Shown one piece after another: positions 53,198 through 64,000 of a stretch of DNA of 64,000 bases. The notes below the pieces were generated by a model. It had not been told where the DNA came from, did no database searches, and saw only the letters and a list, made by a program, of their open reading frames with translations. The stretch is taken from the NCBI GenBank assembly GCA_913061515.1, contig CAJXSF010000004.1, forward strand, positions 34,619 to 98,618, read 5' to 3'. The DNA comes from an uncultured Gammaproteobacteria bacterium (GTDB taxonomy: Bacteria > Pseudomonadota > Gammaproteobacteria > Pseudomonadales > Pseudohongiellaceae). The stretch's first letter is position 1. Each line of letters starts with the position of its first letter. The translations under genes and the position numbers were made by a program.

Positions 53198-53833
53198 ATG
53201 GTTGAACTAACTGGCAATATTCCTTTCTTGTGGCGACTCAGCCCAGAGACCGGCGACGGACTCTGTGCCGTATCAATGGTTGTCCCTTACGAATCCGAAG
53301 ATGATCGTAAAGACCTTACTATTGAGACCAGTGTTGTAAGCTTCGCGTCAGATAGCAGCCGTGCTGAGACCGAAGAAATGCTTGAATGGAACCAGGATGA
53401 TATTAGCCTATTTTTGAAGCTAGTAGCGCACGAGCAAGACGATACCCGCATCATTGCCAATGATACAGTTCGCATTGATCTCACTGACCCTGCCATTATC
53501 GATATTATTCATGTCGTGGCGGCAGCAGGCTTCGGGATGGCGTATGGTTCCTCTGCAGTGTTGCAGCAAGCCGCTGGCCTATACCCTGCGCATGATTGTG
53601 ATATCGGCAGTTTCGCTTCCCTGAATACGATCATCGGCTTTAAACGCTGTGTAGTGGTCGATATTGACAACGAAGAAGTCGTCTGCGTGTTGCTCGAAGA
53701 TATTGACGTTGAGTCTATAGGCGAGTTCGATAAACTCAATCGGCATGACCTGCTGCTAGTTAAGCGGGCAGATCTTTTACACCCCGATTTCGCTATCACT
53801 ACCGGTCGGCCTGCTTCGGCAACCGTCCACTAG
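53198..53833 (+). CDS. acidic hypothetical protein
   Basis: A 211-residue soluble, Asp/Glu-rich protein without signal peptide, cysteine pairs of known type or nucleotide motifs. The N-terminal half is a beta-rich segment (AVSMVVPYESEDDRKDLTIET), and the centre has a hydrophobic helix (DPAIIDIIHVVAAAGFGMAYGSSAVLQQAAG). The C-terminal third alternates strands (IGFKRCVVVDIDNEEVVCVLLEDIDVESIG). It lies directly downstream of the DnaA-box region, and its start follows AGCAGG. I recognise no family. Its position makes it the gene most likely to be regulated by that region. Confidence 0.55.
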   Translation: MVELTGNIPFLWRLSPETGDGLCAVSMVVPYESEDDRKDLTIETSVVSFASDSSRAETEEMLEWNQDDISLFLKLVAHEQDDTRIIANDTVRIDLTDPAIIDIIHVVAAAGFGMAYGSSAVLQQAAGLYPAHDCDIGSFASLNTIIGFKRCVVVDIDNEEVVCVLLEDIDVESIGEFDKLNRHDLLLVKRADLLHPDFAITTGRPASATVH

Positions 53834-53849
53834 TCTCGCCGTCGGCACT

Positions 53850-54869
53850 CTAAGCGCTAAAGCTATTGCGCGAGCGATTTACAAACCACACTAGCGATAA
53901 CATCACTGGCACTTCTACTAATACTCCCACCACTGTAGCTAGGGCTGCGCCCGAATGTAGTCCGAAGAGTGAGATTGCAACGGCGACCGCTAACTCAAAA
54001 AAGTTCGAGGTGCCTATCATGCAAGCTGGCGCCGCCACGGCATAGGGCAGTGCTAAGCGCTTGGCGAGAATGTAGGTCAGCGCAAAAATTCCGTAACTTT
54101 GAATCACTAGTGGAATTGCAATGAGCCCGATTGTTTCAGGCTGCGCGATGATGGTTTCCGCTTGCAGGGCAAATAATAGCAGCACCGTAATGAGTAGGCC
54201 GACGACAGACCAAGGCTTCAAATTGCCTAAAAAGCGGTTGAGTTTGTTTTCGTCACCGCCTTGGGCGAGTCTATGTCGGGTGTAAGCACCCGCGAGCAAT
54301 GGCGCTAAGACGTAGAGAATAACGGAAATTAATAGCGTATTCCAGGGGACTGCCACATCCACCATCCCCAGCAGAAAACCCGAGATTGGGGCGAATGCGA
54401 ACACCATGATCACGTCATTGATCGAGACTTGAACAAGGGTGTAGTTCGGATCTCCTTTGGTCAATTGGCTCCACACAAACACCATCGCGGTGCAAGGTGC
54501 AACGCCTAGAAGAATCATCCCCGCGATATATTCCGTAGCGGAGTCTGGGTCTACCCAATCGACGAATACAAACTTAAAAAATAACCAACCCAACAAGGCC
54601 ATGGTGAAGGGCTTTATCAGCCAATTAACTATGAGTGTCAGTATTAATCCCTTGGGGCTTTTGCCAACATCTTTAATTGAGCTAAAGTCGACCTGCACCA
54701 TCATTGGGTACACCATCAGCCAAATAAGAACTGCAATGACTAGGTTGACGTGGGCTATTTCAAGCTCGGCGATAAGTGCGAAAAATCCGGGGGCAATACT
54801 GCCCAAGGTGATGCCTGCAATAATTGCAATACCCACCCAAACAGATAGGAAGCGTTCGAATAATCCCAT
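53850..54869 (-). CDS. acr3: arsenite efflux permease ACR3
   Basis: A 339-residue inner-membrane transporter of the ACR3/BASS superfamily that exports arsenite. It has about ten hydrophobic segments. The essential cysteine is Cys126 in [24 protein letters not shown], the family's signature; [13 protein letters not shown] and the conserved Asn-rich C-terminal [21 protein letters not shown] are also present. It is the last gene of an arsR-arsH-acr3 unit, 10 bases after arsH. Some databases call this type arsB. Confidence 0.95.
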   Translation of the reverse strand: MGLFERFLSVWVGIAIIAGITLGSIAPGFFALIAELEIAHVNLVIAVLIWLMVYPMMVQVDFSSIKDVGKSPKGLILTLIVNWLIKPFTMALLGWLFFKFVFVDWVDPDSATEYIAGMILLGVAPCTAMVFVWSQLTKGDPNYTLVQVSINDVIMVFAFAPISGFLLGMVDVAVPWNTLLISVILYVLAPLLAGAYTRHRLAQGGDENKLNRFLGNLKPWSVVGLLITVLLLFALQAETIIAQPETIGLIAIPLVIQSYGIFALTYILAKRLALPYAVAAPACMIGTSNFFELAVAVAISLFGLHSGAALATVVGVLVEVPVMLSLVWFVNRSRNSFSA

Positions 54870-54879
54870 AATGACTCTT

Positions 54880-55599
54880 CTATAGTTTTGCTTGATTGAC
54901 TCGGGTGCTAACTTGCTCGGCAGTCTCTACCCTTTCTGAGTAGCGATCCACTAAGTATTCTTTATTGTCACGCAATAGTAGGGTGAATTTCATGAGTTCT
55001 TCCATGACATCGACAATGCGATTGTAAAAAGGCGAAGCGCGCATTCGGTCTTTGTCATCAAACTCTAGAAAAGCTTTGGGGACGGATGATTGATTAGGGA
55101 TGGTAAACATTCGCATCCATCGACCGAGAATACGCAGTTGATTCACTGTATTGAAGGATTGCGAGCCGCCGCATACTTGCATGATCGCCAGCGCTTTGCC
55201 TTGGGTTGGGCGCACCCCTCCTAAGTTCAAGGGGACCCAATCAATCTGGCTTTTGAAAATGCTGGTCATGGAGCCGTGGCGCTCTGGAGAACACCAGACT
55301 TGCGCCTCCGACCACATCATTAACTCGCGTAGCTCTTTGACTTTGGGGTGGAAGTCATCGGCCGTATCAGCCTGAGGTAGGCCGCTAGGATTAAATATCC
55401 GAGTTTCGGCGCCCATTTGCTCAAGTAGGCGTGCAGCCTCTTCTGTTACCAAGCGGCTGAACGAGCGTTGTCTAAGAGAGCCATATAGCAACACAATTTT
55501 GGGTTTATGCGTCGAGCGATTGCTAGCAAAGCGCGAATGATCTGGAATCTCAAATTGCGTGTTATCGATGTTAGGAAGGGGGGCTTGTGGTGTGCTCAC
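54880..55599 (-). CDS. arsH: ArsH, NADPH-dependent FMN reductase of arsenic resistance
   Basis: A 239-residue flavoprotein with the FMN-binding [44 protein letters not shown] and the [10 protein letters not shown] segment characteristic of ArsH. ArsH oxidises trivalent organoarsenicals or reduces quinones using NADPH. It is full length (about 235-240). It stands between arsR (26 bases upstream) and acr3. Confidence 0.94.
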   Translation of the reverse strand: MSTPQAPLPNIDNTQFEIPDHSRFASNRSTHKPKIVLLYGSLRQRSFSRLVTEEAARLLEQMGAETRIFNPSGLPQADTADDFHPKVKELRELMMWSEAQVWCSPERHGSMTSIFKSQIDWVPLNLGGVRPTQGKALAIMQVCGGSQSFNTVNQLRILGRWMRMFTIPNQSSVPKAFLEFDDKDRMRASPFYNRIVDVMEELMKFTLLLRDNKEYLVDRYSERVETAEQVSTRVNQAKL

Positions 55600-55625
55600 T
55601 TATCGCGCTCCGAGAGATGTGAAAG

Positions 55626-55955
55626 TTAACAATTGTCTGCTAGCTGGCAGCATTTGAGAGTGCCCAAAGCATCAGCAAAGTAGGTGGCATTGTTGCGGGC
55701 AGTAGTGTGAATGACATCGATTGCCCAATCCGGTAGATCGGGGTGGATTTTGTAGAACACCCATCGGCCACGGCGTTTGTCTTGCAAGATGCCAGCTTTG
55801 CGCAGCTCGGCAAGATGCCGAGAGGTCTTCGGTTGGTCCAGTGCTAACGCGGTCATCAGATCACACACACAGGCTTCTTTGGCTTGTGCGATCAACAAAA
55901 TGGTCTTCAAACGGGTGTCATCTGCCAAGCATTTATAGAATTTGCAGGGGTTCAT
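55626..55955 (-). CDS. arsR: ArsR-family arsenite-responsive repressor
   Basis: A 109-residue winged-helix repressor of the ars operon. The metal-binding motif is in EACVCDL (Cys29, Cys31), matching the ELCVCDL form of classical ArsR, and the recognition helix is QPKTSRHLAELRKAGIL. Extra cysteines occur at Cys4, Cys9 and at the C-terminus (KCCQLADNC). It is the first gene of the operon and presumably represses it by binding just upstream of its own start. Confidence 0.94.
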   Translation of the reverse strand: MNPCKFYKCLADDTRLKTILLIAQAKEACVCDLMTALALDQPKTSRHLAELRKAGILQDKRRGRWVFYKIHPDLPDWAIDVIHTTARNNATYFADALGTLKCCQLADNC

Positions 55956-55990
55956 AATTCATATATGCGAAATTTAATATATGTGAGAAA
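55953..55990 (-). promoter_or_regulatory. probable ArsR operator
   Basis: AT-rich segment directly upstream of the arsR start: CATATATG (55960-55967) and AATATATG (55976-55983), with ATATATG repeated about two helical turns apart. The position and base composition fit an ArsR operator-promoter; the exact binding core is not proven. Confidence 0.45.
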
Positions 55991-56130
55991 TCGCATGTAT
56001 TTAGACGCTTGTCAATCGAAGCGTTTTATAGCACGAGCATTCTCCGGTAGAATGGCGCGCGGTTGCGGTCCCGAGGTGGGAAACTTTCGAATGGGTACGA
56101 ATTTTAGGTACGAAGCAGGAATTAAGCGGA

Positions 56131-57717
56131 ATGAGTAATAGCACTTTAGTCAAAGAAATCAACAAGCGAAGGACTTTTGCTATCATCTCGCACCCCGATG
56201 CTGGTAAAACCACGATCACAGAGAAACTATTGCTGCTGGGCAAGCTCATTCAAAAAGCAGGCACAGTAAAAGGCAAGAAATCGGACCGACATGCAACATC
56301 CGACTGGATGGCGATGGAACAGCAGCGCGGGATCTCGGTCACCTCCTCGGTGATGCAGTTTCCCTACCGTGATCGCATGGTGAATTTGCTCGACACCCCG
56401 GGGCACGAAGACTTCTCTGAGGATACCTACCGCGTACTCACCGCTGTTGATTCGGCTTTGATGGTGGTTGATGGCGCGAAGGGTGTTGAGGCCCGTACGA
56501 TTAAATTGATGGAAGTCTGCCGTCTGCGCGATACGCCTATCTTCACCTTCGTGAATAAACTAGACCGTGATACTCGTGACCCTATCGAAGTGCTCGATGA
56601 GATTGAGACCGTCCTAGGAATTCGCTGTGCGCCAATCAACTGGCCACTGGGTATGGGCAAGGAGTTCAAGGGGGTTTATAACCTCTACACCGATACCATT
56701 CATGTGTATCAACACGGACAGGCCGATCGCCTACCCGATGATGTGCAAATTAAAGGCTTAGACAGCCCAGAGGCGCGCAAACTGCTTGGCGCCTACACAG
56801 AAGATATGCAGATGGAGATTGAGTTGGTGCGAGGTGCGAGCAATCAATTCGATCTTGAAGAGTATCGTGCTGGGCGCATGACCCCAGTGTATTTTGGCAC
56901 GGCATTAGGGAATTTCGGGGTGCGCGAGATGCTCGATGAGTTCGTCGAGTGGGCGCCGGCACCACTGGCGCGCGATACACAAACGCGCACAGTTGCCCCT
57001 ACTGAAGAGAAATTCACAGCGTTTGTTTTTAAAATTCAAGCCAATATGGATCCTAACCACCGTGACCGCATCGCATTCCTGCGGGTGTGTTCCGGTAGTT
57101 ATAACCGTGGCATGAAAGTGTCGCACACGCGCCTGAACAAAGAGGTACGCGTCAGCGATGCGGTGACGTTCTTGGCCGGTGAGCGTGAACAGGCAATCGA
57201 GGCAGTATCTGGTGATATTCTTGGTTTTCATAACCATGGCACTATCCAAATTGGGGACACCTTTACAGAAGGGGAGAGCTTGCGCTTCAAAGGCATTCCG
57301 CATTTTGCGCCAGAACTGTTCAAGCGTATCCGCCTAAAAGACCCATTGAAAATGAAGCAACTGCAAAAGGGGCTGAAGCAACTGTCAGAAGAAGGCTCTG
57401 TGCAGGTATTCATGCCTTTCAAAAATAACGACTTGATAGTCGGCGCCGTTGGGGTGCTCCAGTTTGAGGTGGTCGCCTTCCGTCTCAAAGACGAATACAA
57501 GGTCGATTGCATTTATGAGCCTGTGAGTGTTTACAGTGCTCGGTGGGTCACTAGTAAGGACCCAGCGAAGTTACAAGAGTTTCGCAAGAAGGCCTATGAC
57601 AACATCTCCATCGATGGTGGTGAGCATCTGACTTATCTAGCTCCTAGCCGGGTCAACTTGTCTTTAATGGAAGAGCGTTGGCCAGATATTGAGTTCCACG
57701 CCACTCGTGAGCATTAA
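56131..57717 (+). CDS. prfC: peptide chain release factor 3
   Basis: A 528-residue translational GTPase that recycles RF1 and RF2 from the ribosome. G1 is in [13 protein letters not shown] (about 20-32), switch II in [14 protein letters not shown], and the base-specific NKLDRD motif is present. The RF3-specific domain II/III segments include [19 protein letters not shown] and [22 protein letters not shown]. Length equals E. coli RF3 within one residue. It is preceded by 175 bases from the divergent ars operon. Confidence 0.97.
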   Translation: MSNSTLVKEINKRRTFAIISHPDAGKTTITEKLLLLGKLIQKAGTVKGKKSDRHATSDWMAMEQQRGISVTSSVMQFPYRDRMVNLLDTPGHEDFSEDTYRVLTAVDSALMVVDGAKGVEARTIKLMEVCRLRDTPIFTFVNKLDRDTRDPIEVLDEIETVLGIRCAPINWPLGMGKEFKGVYNLYTDTIHVYQHGQADRLPDDVQIKGLDSPEARKLLGAYTEDMQMEIELVRGASNQFDLEEYRAGRMTPVYFGTALGNFGVREMLDEFVEWAPAPLARDTQTRTVAPTEEKFTAFVFKIQANMDPNHRDRIAFLRVCSGSYNRGMKVSHTRLNKEVRVSDAVTFLAGEREQAIEAVSGDILGFHNHGTIQIGDTFTEGESLRFKGIPHFAPELFKRIRLKDPLKMKQLQKGLKQLSEEGSVQVFMPFKNNDLIVGAVGVLQFEVVAFRLKDEYKVDCIYEPVSVYSARWVTSKDPAKLQEFRKKAYDNISIDGGEHLTYLAPSRVNLSLMEERWPDIEFHATREH

Positions 57718-57731
57718 TCCAGAATTTTTAG

Positions 57732-58862
<1,131 letters not shown>

Positions 58863-58945
58863 ATCGCGAAATATGGCCAGAGGGACGCTTGAATTGCCCT
58901 CAAATGGCCCCACAATAGATCACCACACAACTAAAGAGAATTAAC

Positions 58946-59275
58946 ATGGACTTTTTCATTAGCGCAGCATACGCGCAAGACGCAGCCCCACAACAAAGCG
59001 TGACTTTCAATATCTTATTCATAGGTGGAATGTTTGTCCTGTTCTATCTGATTCTTTGGCGTCCGCAGTCAAAGCGTGCCAAAGAGCATAAAGAATTAGT
59101 GTCGGCATTGGCCAAAGGCGATGAGGTGCTTACTAGTGGTGGCTTGCTAGGCAAGGTTACGAAAGTGACTGATGACTATGTAACGCTACAAGTGGCCGAA
59201 GGTGTAGAGCTAAGCATGCAAAAAGCATCAGTGGCTGCTGCGCTTCCAAAAGGCACTATTAAATCTATTCAGTAA
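58946..59275 (+). CDS. yajC: preprotein translocase subunit YajC
   Basis: A 109-residue single-span inner-membrane protein: an N-terminal helix (ILFIGGMFVLFYLILW) followed by RPQSKRAKEHKELVSALAKGDEVLTSGGLLGKV, the YajC signature, and a small cytosolic domain. It associates with SecD-SecF in the Sec translocon. ATG is preceded by AGAGAA. Between tgt and secD as usual. Confidence 0.96.
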   Translation: MDFFISAAYAQDAAPQQSVTFNILFIGGMFVLFYLILWRPQSKRAKEHKELVSALAKGDEVLTSGGLLGKVTKVTDDYVTLQVAEGVELSMQKASVAAALPKGTIKSIQ

Positions 59276-59324
59276 CCGCGTCATTCAGGCGCAGTTTGGC
59301 GCCTCCTAATAAGAGTTGAGATCG

Positions 59325-61175
59325 ATGCTGAACAAATTCCCTCTTTGGAAAAACCTGCTTGTTGTTTTTGTGGTGATATTGGCGGCGATCTATTCCGCTC
59401 CCAATCTATACCCCGATGACCCTGCGGTTCAGATTAGCCACGAAGACCAGGACATCTCAGAGTTCGATATCGGTATGATTACCGATGCTTTGCGCGCTGA
59501 AGGAATCGAGTATTTCGGCGACACTGTCGATGGCCGTACAGGTTTAGTTCGGTTTAATAATCTTGAGGATCAATTGCGCGGCAAGGCGGTCATTGAGCAA
59601 ACGCTAGGTGGGGGGTATTTCACTGCTTTGAACCTTGCCCCTACGACTCCGGGTTGGTTGCAGGCGATCAATGCCGGCAAGATGAGTTTGGGGCTGGATT
59701 TACAAGGTGGTGTGCATTTCTTGATGGAAGTAGACATGGATGCAGCGCTTGAGCGACGCATGGAAAACAATGTCAGCACCATTCGTCAGTTGCTGCGCAG
59801 TGAGAGAATTCGTTCACGTTCTTTATCTTTAGATAACCCCAATCTTATCGTTGCTCGTTTCCAAGACGAAGAGTCTCGATCCCAAGCGCGTTCTTTAGTG
59901 CGTGAAAATTTTGCTGACTTGCAAACAATTAATCGCGAGCAAGGCGACACGTATATTTTGGAGATGAGTCTTTCTGACGCCGATATCTTGCAATTGCAAC
60001 GAGACACGATCGCAGCAAACAAGACGACAATTCTCAATCGTGTCGACTCCTTAGGGGTTTCAGAGCCAGTTGTGCAGCAGCAAGGGTCTAATCGCATCGT
60101 TGTTGAGCTTCCTGGCGTTCAGGATACCGCGCAAGCTAAGCGCATTTTACAGCGTATCGCGACATTGCAGTTTCACTTAGAAGCGGCGCCAGGTGCCCCT
60201 TCTACTTCCTATACGACTTATGAGTATCAAGGTCAGTTGGTTGATGTGAGTAATGATGTCATTTTACAAGGCGATCGCGTGAGTAATGTGCGCTCAGCTT
60301 TGGATCAGCAAGGCCTTCCACAAGTTGTAATTAACCTTGATGCGCAAGGTGGTGAGCAGTTTAGCCGAGTCACACGTGACAATATCGGAACGCTCATGGA
60401 TATCGTACTGAGCGAAACCAAAACTCGTAGTGAGTTCATCCCCGGTGAAAACGGTGAGATGATCGAGCAACAAGAAACCTATGAAGAAAAGCGTCTAATC
60501 AGTCATGCGGTTATTCGTGCTGCTTTAGGGCGAGAGTTTGTAATTACTGGTCTTAGCACCACTGAAGCCAACGAGCTTTCCTTGTTGATTCGCTCTGGTG
60601 CGCTCGCCGCGCCGATGTATTTTGTTGAGGAACGCACGCTTGGCCCAAGCTTGGGTGCAGAGAATATTAGACAGGGCACCCAGGCGGTCTATTTAGGCTT
60701 TGGTTTAGTGTTGATCTTCATGGTGTTCTATTACCGCTTGTTTGGATTGGCTGCCAATTTGGCGTTGGCTGTAAACGTATTGCTGTTGATTGCCATCATG
60801 TCGATTATCTCAGCGACACTGACCTTGCCGGGCATCTTCGGTATTGTGTTAATCGTGGGGATGGCGGTGGATGCCAATGTGCTTATCTTTACGCGGATAC
60901 GCGAAGAGCTCGCAGCAGGGCTGTCGCCGCAAGGGGCCATCGCGCAGGGTTTCAATCACGCATTTAGCACCATTGTCGATGCTAATGTGACGACATTGTT
61001 AGTCGGGGTTGTGCTGTTCTCAATCGGCACCGGGCCAGTGAAAGGCTTTGCCGTTACTTTGATGATTGGTATCGCAACCTCGATGTTCACGTCGATTATT
61101 GTAACGCGCGCCATCGTAAATCTGATGTATGGCGGTCGTAAAGTGACTGAATTGTCTATTGGTAAATATGCGTGA
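59325..61175 (+). CDS. secD: protein translocase subunit SecD
   Basis: A 616-residue membrane protein: N-terminal helix (NLLVVFVVILAAIYSAPNLYP), large periplasmic P1 domain including GLDLQGGVHFLMEVD, and C-terminal RND-like membrane half with the FGIVLIVGMAVDANVLIFTRIREEL motif whose Asp-containing helix takes part in the proton-driven cycle. With SecF it uses the proton gradient to complete protein translocation. ATG 59325 is chosen over TTG 59316 because the latter is only three codons upstream and lacks a spaced site. The gene lies 49 bases after yajC. Confidence 0.97.
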   Translation: MLNKFPLWKNLLVVFVVILAAIYSAPNLYPDDPAVQISHEDQDISEFDIGMITDALRAEGIEYFGDTVDGRTGLVRFNNLEDQLRGKAVIEQTLGGGYFTALNLAPTTPGWLQAINAGKMSLGLDLQGGVHFLMEVDMDAALERRMENNVSTIRQLLRSERIRSRSLSLDNPNLIVARFQDEESRSQARSLVRENFADLQTINREQGDTYILEMSLSDADILQLQRDTIAANKTTILNRVDSLGVSEPVVQQQGSNRIVVELPGVQDTAQAKRILQRIATLQFHLEAAPGAPSTSYTTYEYQGQLVDVSNDVILQGDRVSNVRSALDQQGLPQVVINLDAQGGEQFSRVTRDNIGTLMDIVLSETKTRSEFIPGENGEMIEQQETYEEKRLISHAVIRAALGREFVITGLSTTEANELSLLIRSGALAAPMYFVEERTLGPSLGAENIRQGTQAVYLGFGLVLIFMVFYYRLFGLAANLALAVNVLLLIAIMSIISATLTLPGIFGIVLIVGMAVDANVLIFTRIREELAAGLSPQGAIAQGFNHAFSTIVDANVTTLLVGVVLFSIGTGPVKGFAVTLMIGIATSMFTSIIVTRAIVNLMYGGRKVTELSIGKYA

Positions 61176-61240
61176 CATAAGCGCCTTTTTGGCGGCTAGT
61201 CTACGAAACAACATGTAAAAAGTAGGTGCTGGAGCAAAGT

Positions 61241-62191
61241 ATGTCCATATTTGGAAGGCAATTTGATTTCATGAGCTTGGCGAAACCTTTCGGGATTGCC
61301 TCAATCGTGTTTATTGTTATATCCGTAGGCTCGTTAGTGATTAACTCCCTAGAATTTGGGTTGGATTTCACAGCGGGAACCCTCGTTGAGGTTGGCTACT
61401 CAGAGCCCGTTGCTGTCAGTGAAGTGAGTGAGCAATTGCGTAACGCTGGCTATGCAGATGCACAGGTTGTGGCGTTCGGCTCCGATCAAGATGTGCTTAT
61501 TCGTCTGCCGGTCGATGACACTGTAAGCCAGGAAGAGATGGCAAATAATCTCGTGACTCTCGGGGACGATATTCTGGCCTCATTGAGCCAAGGCACGAAC
61601 GCTGAGTTGAGCATTAACCGTTTGGAATTTGTTGGTCCTCGTGTGGGGGAGGAGCTTGCCGAAAGCGGCGGTATGGGCTTGTTGGTGGCACTTGGCATTG
61701 TAATGATCTATGTTGCAATTCGCTTCCAATCGAAATTCGCACTGGCAGCCGTTGCGGCCTTGTTTCATGACGTGATACTCACATTAGGGATCTTCTCGCT
61801 TTTCGGCCTGCAATTTGACTTGACTGTATTGGCTGCTTTGTTGGCAATCATCGGTTACTCCATCAACGACACCATCGTTGTGTTTGACCGAATCCGTGAA
61901 AACTTCCGGGTGATGCGTAAGGGCACGCCTTACGAGTTGATCAACCTCTCCTTGAACCAAACCTTAAGCCGCACGATCATTACGGCGATGACGACGCAGT
62001 TGGTTGTGTGTGCCATGTTGGTGATGGGCGGGGAATCGATCAAAGGCTTTGCGATCGCATTAACACTGGGTATTGTAATCGGAACCTATTCGTCGGTTTA
62101 CATTGCCTCAAGCTTGCTCTTGTACCTCAAAGTGACAAAAGAAGATTTGATGGTACCTGTCAAAGAAAACGTCGAAGAGTCAATGCCTTAA
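61241..62191 (+). CDS. secF: protein translocase subunit SecF
   Basis: A 316-residue six-span membrane protein with the N-terminal GLDFTAGTLVEVGY motif, VGPRVGEELAESG, and the Asp-containing GYSINDTIVVFDRIRENFR segment of SecF. It partners SecD. ATG 61241 is preferred over GTG 61226 because GGAG then lies six bases upstream. It is the last gene of the operon and convergent with panP, with 11 bases between stops. Confidence 0.97.
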   Translation: MSIFGRQFDFMSLAKPFGIASIVFIVISVGSLVINSLEFGLDFTAGTLVEVGYSEPVAVSEVSEQLRNAGYADAQVVAFGSDQDVLIRLPVDDTVSQEEMANNLVTLGDDILASLSQGTNAELSINRLEFVGPRVGEELAESGGMGLLVALGIVMIYVAIRFQSKFALAAVAALFHDVILTLGIFSLFGLQFDLTVLAALLAIIGYSINDTIVVFDRIRENFRVMRKGTPYELINLSLNQTLSRTIITAMTTQLVVCAMLVMGGESIKGFAIALTLGIVIGTYSSVYIASSLLLYLKVTKEDLMVPVKENVEESMP

Positions 62192-62202
62192 TAAAATGAG
62201 CC

Positions 62203-63837
62203 CTAGGTGCAAGGTAGTAGCGTAAGCGCTTCTTGCACCGCTGGGTCTGTAGCGACAATCGCGCGCTGCTCCTCTAAAACATTAGCCAGTATTTCCATAC
62301 TTGTTAATGGATTCGCTAGAACTACACGCAAAACAACAATCGGTTCACGAGCATATTGCTTTGGGTTGAGCTGGGTACGTGACACGAATGAAAGGCCGCG
62401 TCCACGTTGGGTTTTTTGAATAAGCTTGGTGATGCGATTGAGTTGTTTATTGGTTTGCTGGCGCACCTCGATGTCTGCACTTGCAAGTCCTAGCTTGGCC
62501 TGTTCAGGCAGATATCGATAGGTCAGAATATTCAGCTCTGGCTCTGAGATCAGTTCAAAATCATCCGCCTCACGGATCATCTGCGCAAATGCTTTCGCTT
62601 TCGCAATCCCCTCGTCAATTAATAACTCATAGCCGCCTTTGGCGATAATGTGCAGCCCTGCATGAACAAGTATCGCCATGCCGGGTCTCGAGCCCTCGAC
62701 GCTATGACTGCCAAGGTCTTTGGAGCCCTTGCGAATAATATATTCGGCATGGTGTTCAACACTGGCTAATGTTTCGGGTTTTTTGAATACACAAAGCCCG
62801 GCCCCCATCGGCACATATAATTGCTTGTGGGCGTCGATCGTCACCGAATCTGCGCGTTCGATGCCTTTTAACAAAGGGCGGTGTTGACGGGAGAATAGGG
62901 TTGGGCCGCCCCACGCTGAGTCCACATGAAAATGCACGTTTTGCGCTTGTGCGATATCGGCAATCGCGTCGAGCGGGTCGACGCTGCCGGTCTCGGAAGA
63001 CCCCGCCACTCCGACAATCGCCATAACACGGCTGCCGTCTTTGTGCAGTTGCGCGCATTTTTGCTCTAAGACATCAGGGCGGATACGGTTTCTGCCATCA
63101 GTTTCGATGGCGATGAGATTGCGTCGTCCAATTCCTAAAATATCAGCCGCTTTGGCAAGGGAGTAATGGCCGCGCTCTGAAACTAGGATGGCTAAGGACT
63201 TGTAAGCATAGTGATTCAAGCCTGCAGCGAGCCCTTCTTGCGCAATACCCGCAAAGCCTTCGCTAGGGCGCAGAACAGTGTTGCGAGCCGCCCAGAGCGC
63301 TGTGAGATTGGCGATGGTGCCTCCCGAACAGAAACTGCCTAAGGCGTGGGAAGAATTGTGCATCCACGTCTCATAGTACTGTGAGTCGCGTTGGTAGACT
63401 AAGTGGTGAATCATGCCCAGCACTTGTCGCTCCAGGGGCGTAAAAGCCTTGGAGGTCTCCACCTTCACTAGGTTTTGGTTCAACGCGGTCATGATGCGCG
63501 ATAGCGGCAGCATGAAATACGGTAGAGCCGAGGCCATATGCCCGACAAAGCTCGGCGAAGCGATATGCACTGATTGCGCTACGACCTTGTCGAGTAAAAA
63601 CTCGATTTGGTCTGATACAAAACTGGGCTCCTGCGGAATAAACGGGTTGGAGAAGTCTTTTTCTATTTGTGCAAGGTCGCGCTCAGCAGCAACGATATGC
63701 TCCTGAAGGAAGCCGGTAAGGTTTTGGGAGATCGACTGGTCGATCTTGCCAAGAGTCGAGTCTGGGGCTTCTGGGACGGTAAATATTCGGTAGAGGCTGT
63801 CTAAGCTAGCCTCTGCCAACTTCTTCTGTTCAGTCAT
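62203..63837 (-). CDS. panP: pyridoxal-dependent aspartate 1-decarboxylase PanP
   Basis: A 544-residue group II PLP decarboxylase, probably making beta-alanine from aspartate for pantothenate in organisms lacking pyruvoyl PanD. The long N-terminal region (DQIEFLLDKVVAQSVHIASPSFVGHMASALPYFMLPLSRIMTALNQN) is characteristic of PanP. The PLP lysine is Lys338 in TIDAHKQLYVPMGAG, and Asp306 in HVDSAWGG binds the pyridine nitrogen. Length agrees with the Vibrio and Shewanella type (about 545). A related glutamate or tyrosine decarboxylase activity cannot be excluded. Its promoter must lie in 63838-63953. Confidence 0.85.
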   Translation of the reverse strand: MTEQKKLAEASLDSLYRIFTVPEAPDSTLGKIDQSISQNLTGFLQEHIVAAERDLAQIEKDFSNPFIPQEPSFVSDQIEFLLDKVVAQSVHIASPSFVGHMASALPYFMLPLSRIMTALNQNLVKVETSKAFTPLERQVLGMIHHLVYQRDSQYYETWMHNSSHALGSFCSGGTIANLTALWAARNTVLRPSEGFAGIAQEGLAAGLNHYAYKSLAILVSERGHYSLAKAADILGIGRRNLIAIETDGRNRIRPDVLEQKCAQLHKDGSRVMAIVGVAGSSETGSVDPLDAIADIAQAQNVHFHVDSAWGGPTLFSRQHRPLLKGIERADSVTIDAHKQLYVPMGAGLCVFKKPETLASVEHHAEYIIRKGSKDLGSHSVEGSRPGMAILVHAGLHIIAKGGYELLIDEGIAKAKAFAQMIREADDFELISEPELNILTYRYLPEQAKLGLASADIEVRQQTNKQLNRITKLIQKTQRGRGLSFVSRTQLNPKQYAREPIVVLRVVLANPLTSMEILANVLEEQRAIVATDPAVQEALTLLPCT

Positions 63838-63953
63838 TGTTAGCGCTTATTAGGGCAAGGGGGAGGCAGTATAGTGCAATTGTCCCAGTAGTGAAATCTA
63901 CCCCGAATGTCCACTGTATATTGCTTTGACAATCGCTACGGCTGAATTAGTAT

Positions 63954-64000
63954 CTGTCTCTTATACACATCTGACGCTGCCGACGAGCGATCTAGTGTAG
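63954..64000. other. Illumina Nextera adapter and index (sequencing artefact)
   Basis: CTGTCTCTTATACACATCT (63954-63972, the transposase mosaic end) is followed exactly by GACGCTGCCGACGA (63973-63986), the reverse complement of the Nextera Read 1 adapter. Next come GCGATCTA (63987-63994), the reverse complement of the i5 index TAGATCGC (N501/S501), and GTGTAG, the start of the P5 side. It is untrimmed library sequence, not genomic DNA, so true genome sequence ends at 63953. Confidence 0.97.

Noticed and set aside
63954-63972. Tn5 transposon inverted end
   Set aside because: The 19 bases equal the Tn5 mosaic end, but they run directly into Illumina Read 1 adapter and index sequence. This is library preparation, not a resident transposon.

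Overview
The window reads as chromosomal DNA of a free-living, probably marine, gammaproteobacterium. The signs are an intact tgt-yajC-secD-secF operon, RF3, HtpX, TamA/TamB, class II fumarase beside aconitase A, a PanP-type aspartate decarboxylase, NhaA and large TonB-dependent receptors. Overall composition looks near 50% GC with little non-coding DNA. I cannot place it below class with confidence. No rRNA, tRNA, CRISPR array, prophage or intact insertion sequence was found. The last 47 bases are Illumina Nextera adapter plus index, so the right edge is an untrimmed contig end.

Layout. 1-1.9 kb: the end of a c-type cytochrome gene and a succinate-semialdehyde dehydrogenase. 1.9-8.5 kb: two tail-to-tail paralogous TonB-dependent receptors; the first has a structured 5' leader, the second is split by a one-base frameshift. 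8.5-13.7 kb: a PepSY protein with NhaA, an epoxide-hydrolase-like enzyme, a periplasmic TPR protein and a membrane-anchored Hsp20. 13.9-19.4 kb: tamA-tamB. 19.5-25.3 kb: acnA-fumC, a TerC/CBS membrane protein and an OmpA-like lipoprotein. 26-28.4 kb: a QEGLA-family metalloprotein with htpX.

28.6-30.2 kb is the most unusual part: a 72-residue microcin/bacteriocin-like precursor with a double-glycine leader, an RNA hairpin, then a rhomboid intramembrane protease with an extra N-terminal membrane/PH-like region. It lies in AT-rich DNA whose composition returns to normal inside the rhomboid gene. I propose it as a candidate undescribed peptide-maturation or immunity module.

30.2-37.7 kb is a complete Anbu gene cluster: transglutaminase/DUF2126 protein, circularly permuted ATP-grasp, alpha-E protein, zinc metallopeptidase and the Anbu proteasome-like peptidase, all with catalytic residues preserved. 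The family is known, but its substrates and chemistry remain poorly defined.

38-52.6 kb holds housekeeping and orphan genes: a zinc-ribbon/Smr-like protein, acyl-CoA ligase, a CopC-like protein, a membrane AraC regulator, quinone oxidoreductase, a HolD-like protein with rimI, a topoisomerase-type zinc-finger protein, hisC, a lipoprotein, and a GAF-containing GspE/PilB ATPase. A 563-bp gene-free stretch at 52.6-53.2 kb carries two perfect DnaA boxes and a third relaxed one. 53.8-56 kb is an arsR-arsH-acr3 arsenic resistance operon. 56.1-62.2 kb is prfC, then tgt-yajC-secD-secF; panP is convergent with secF, followed by the adapter.
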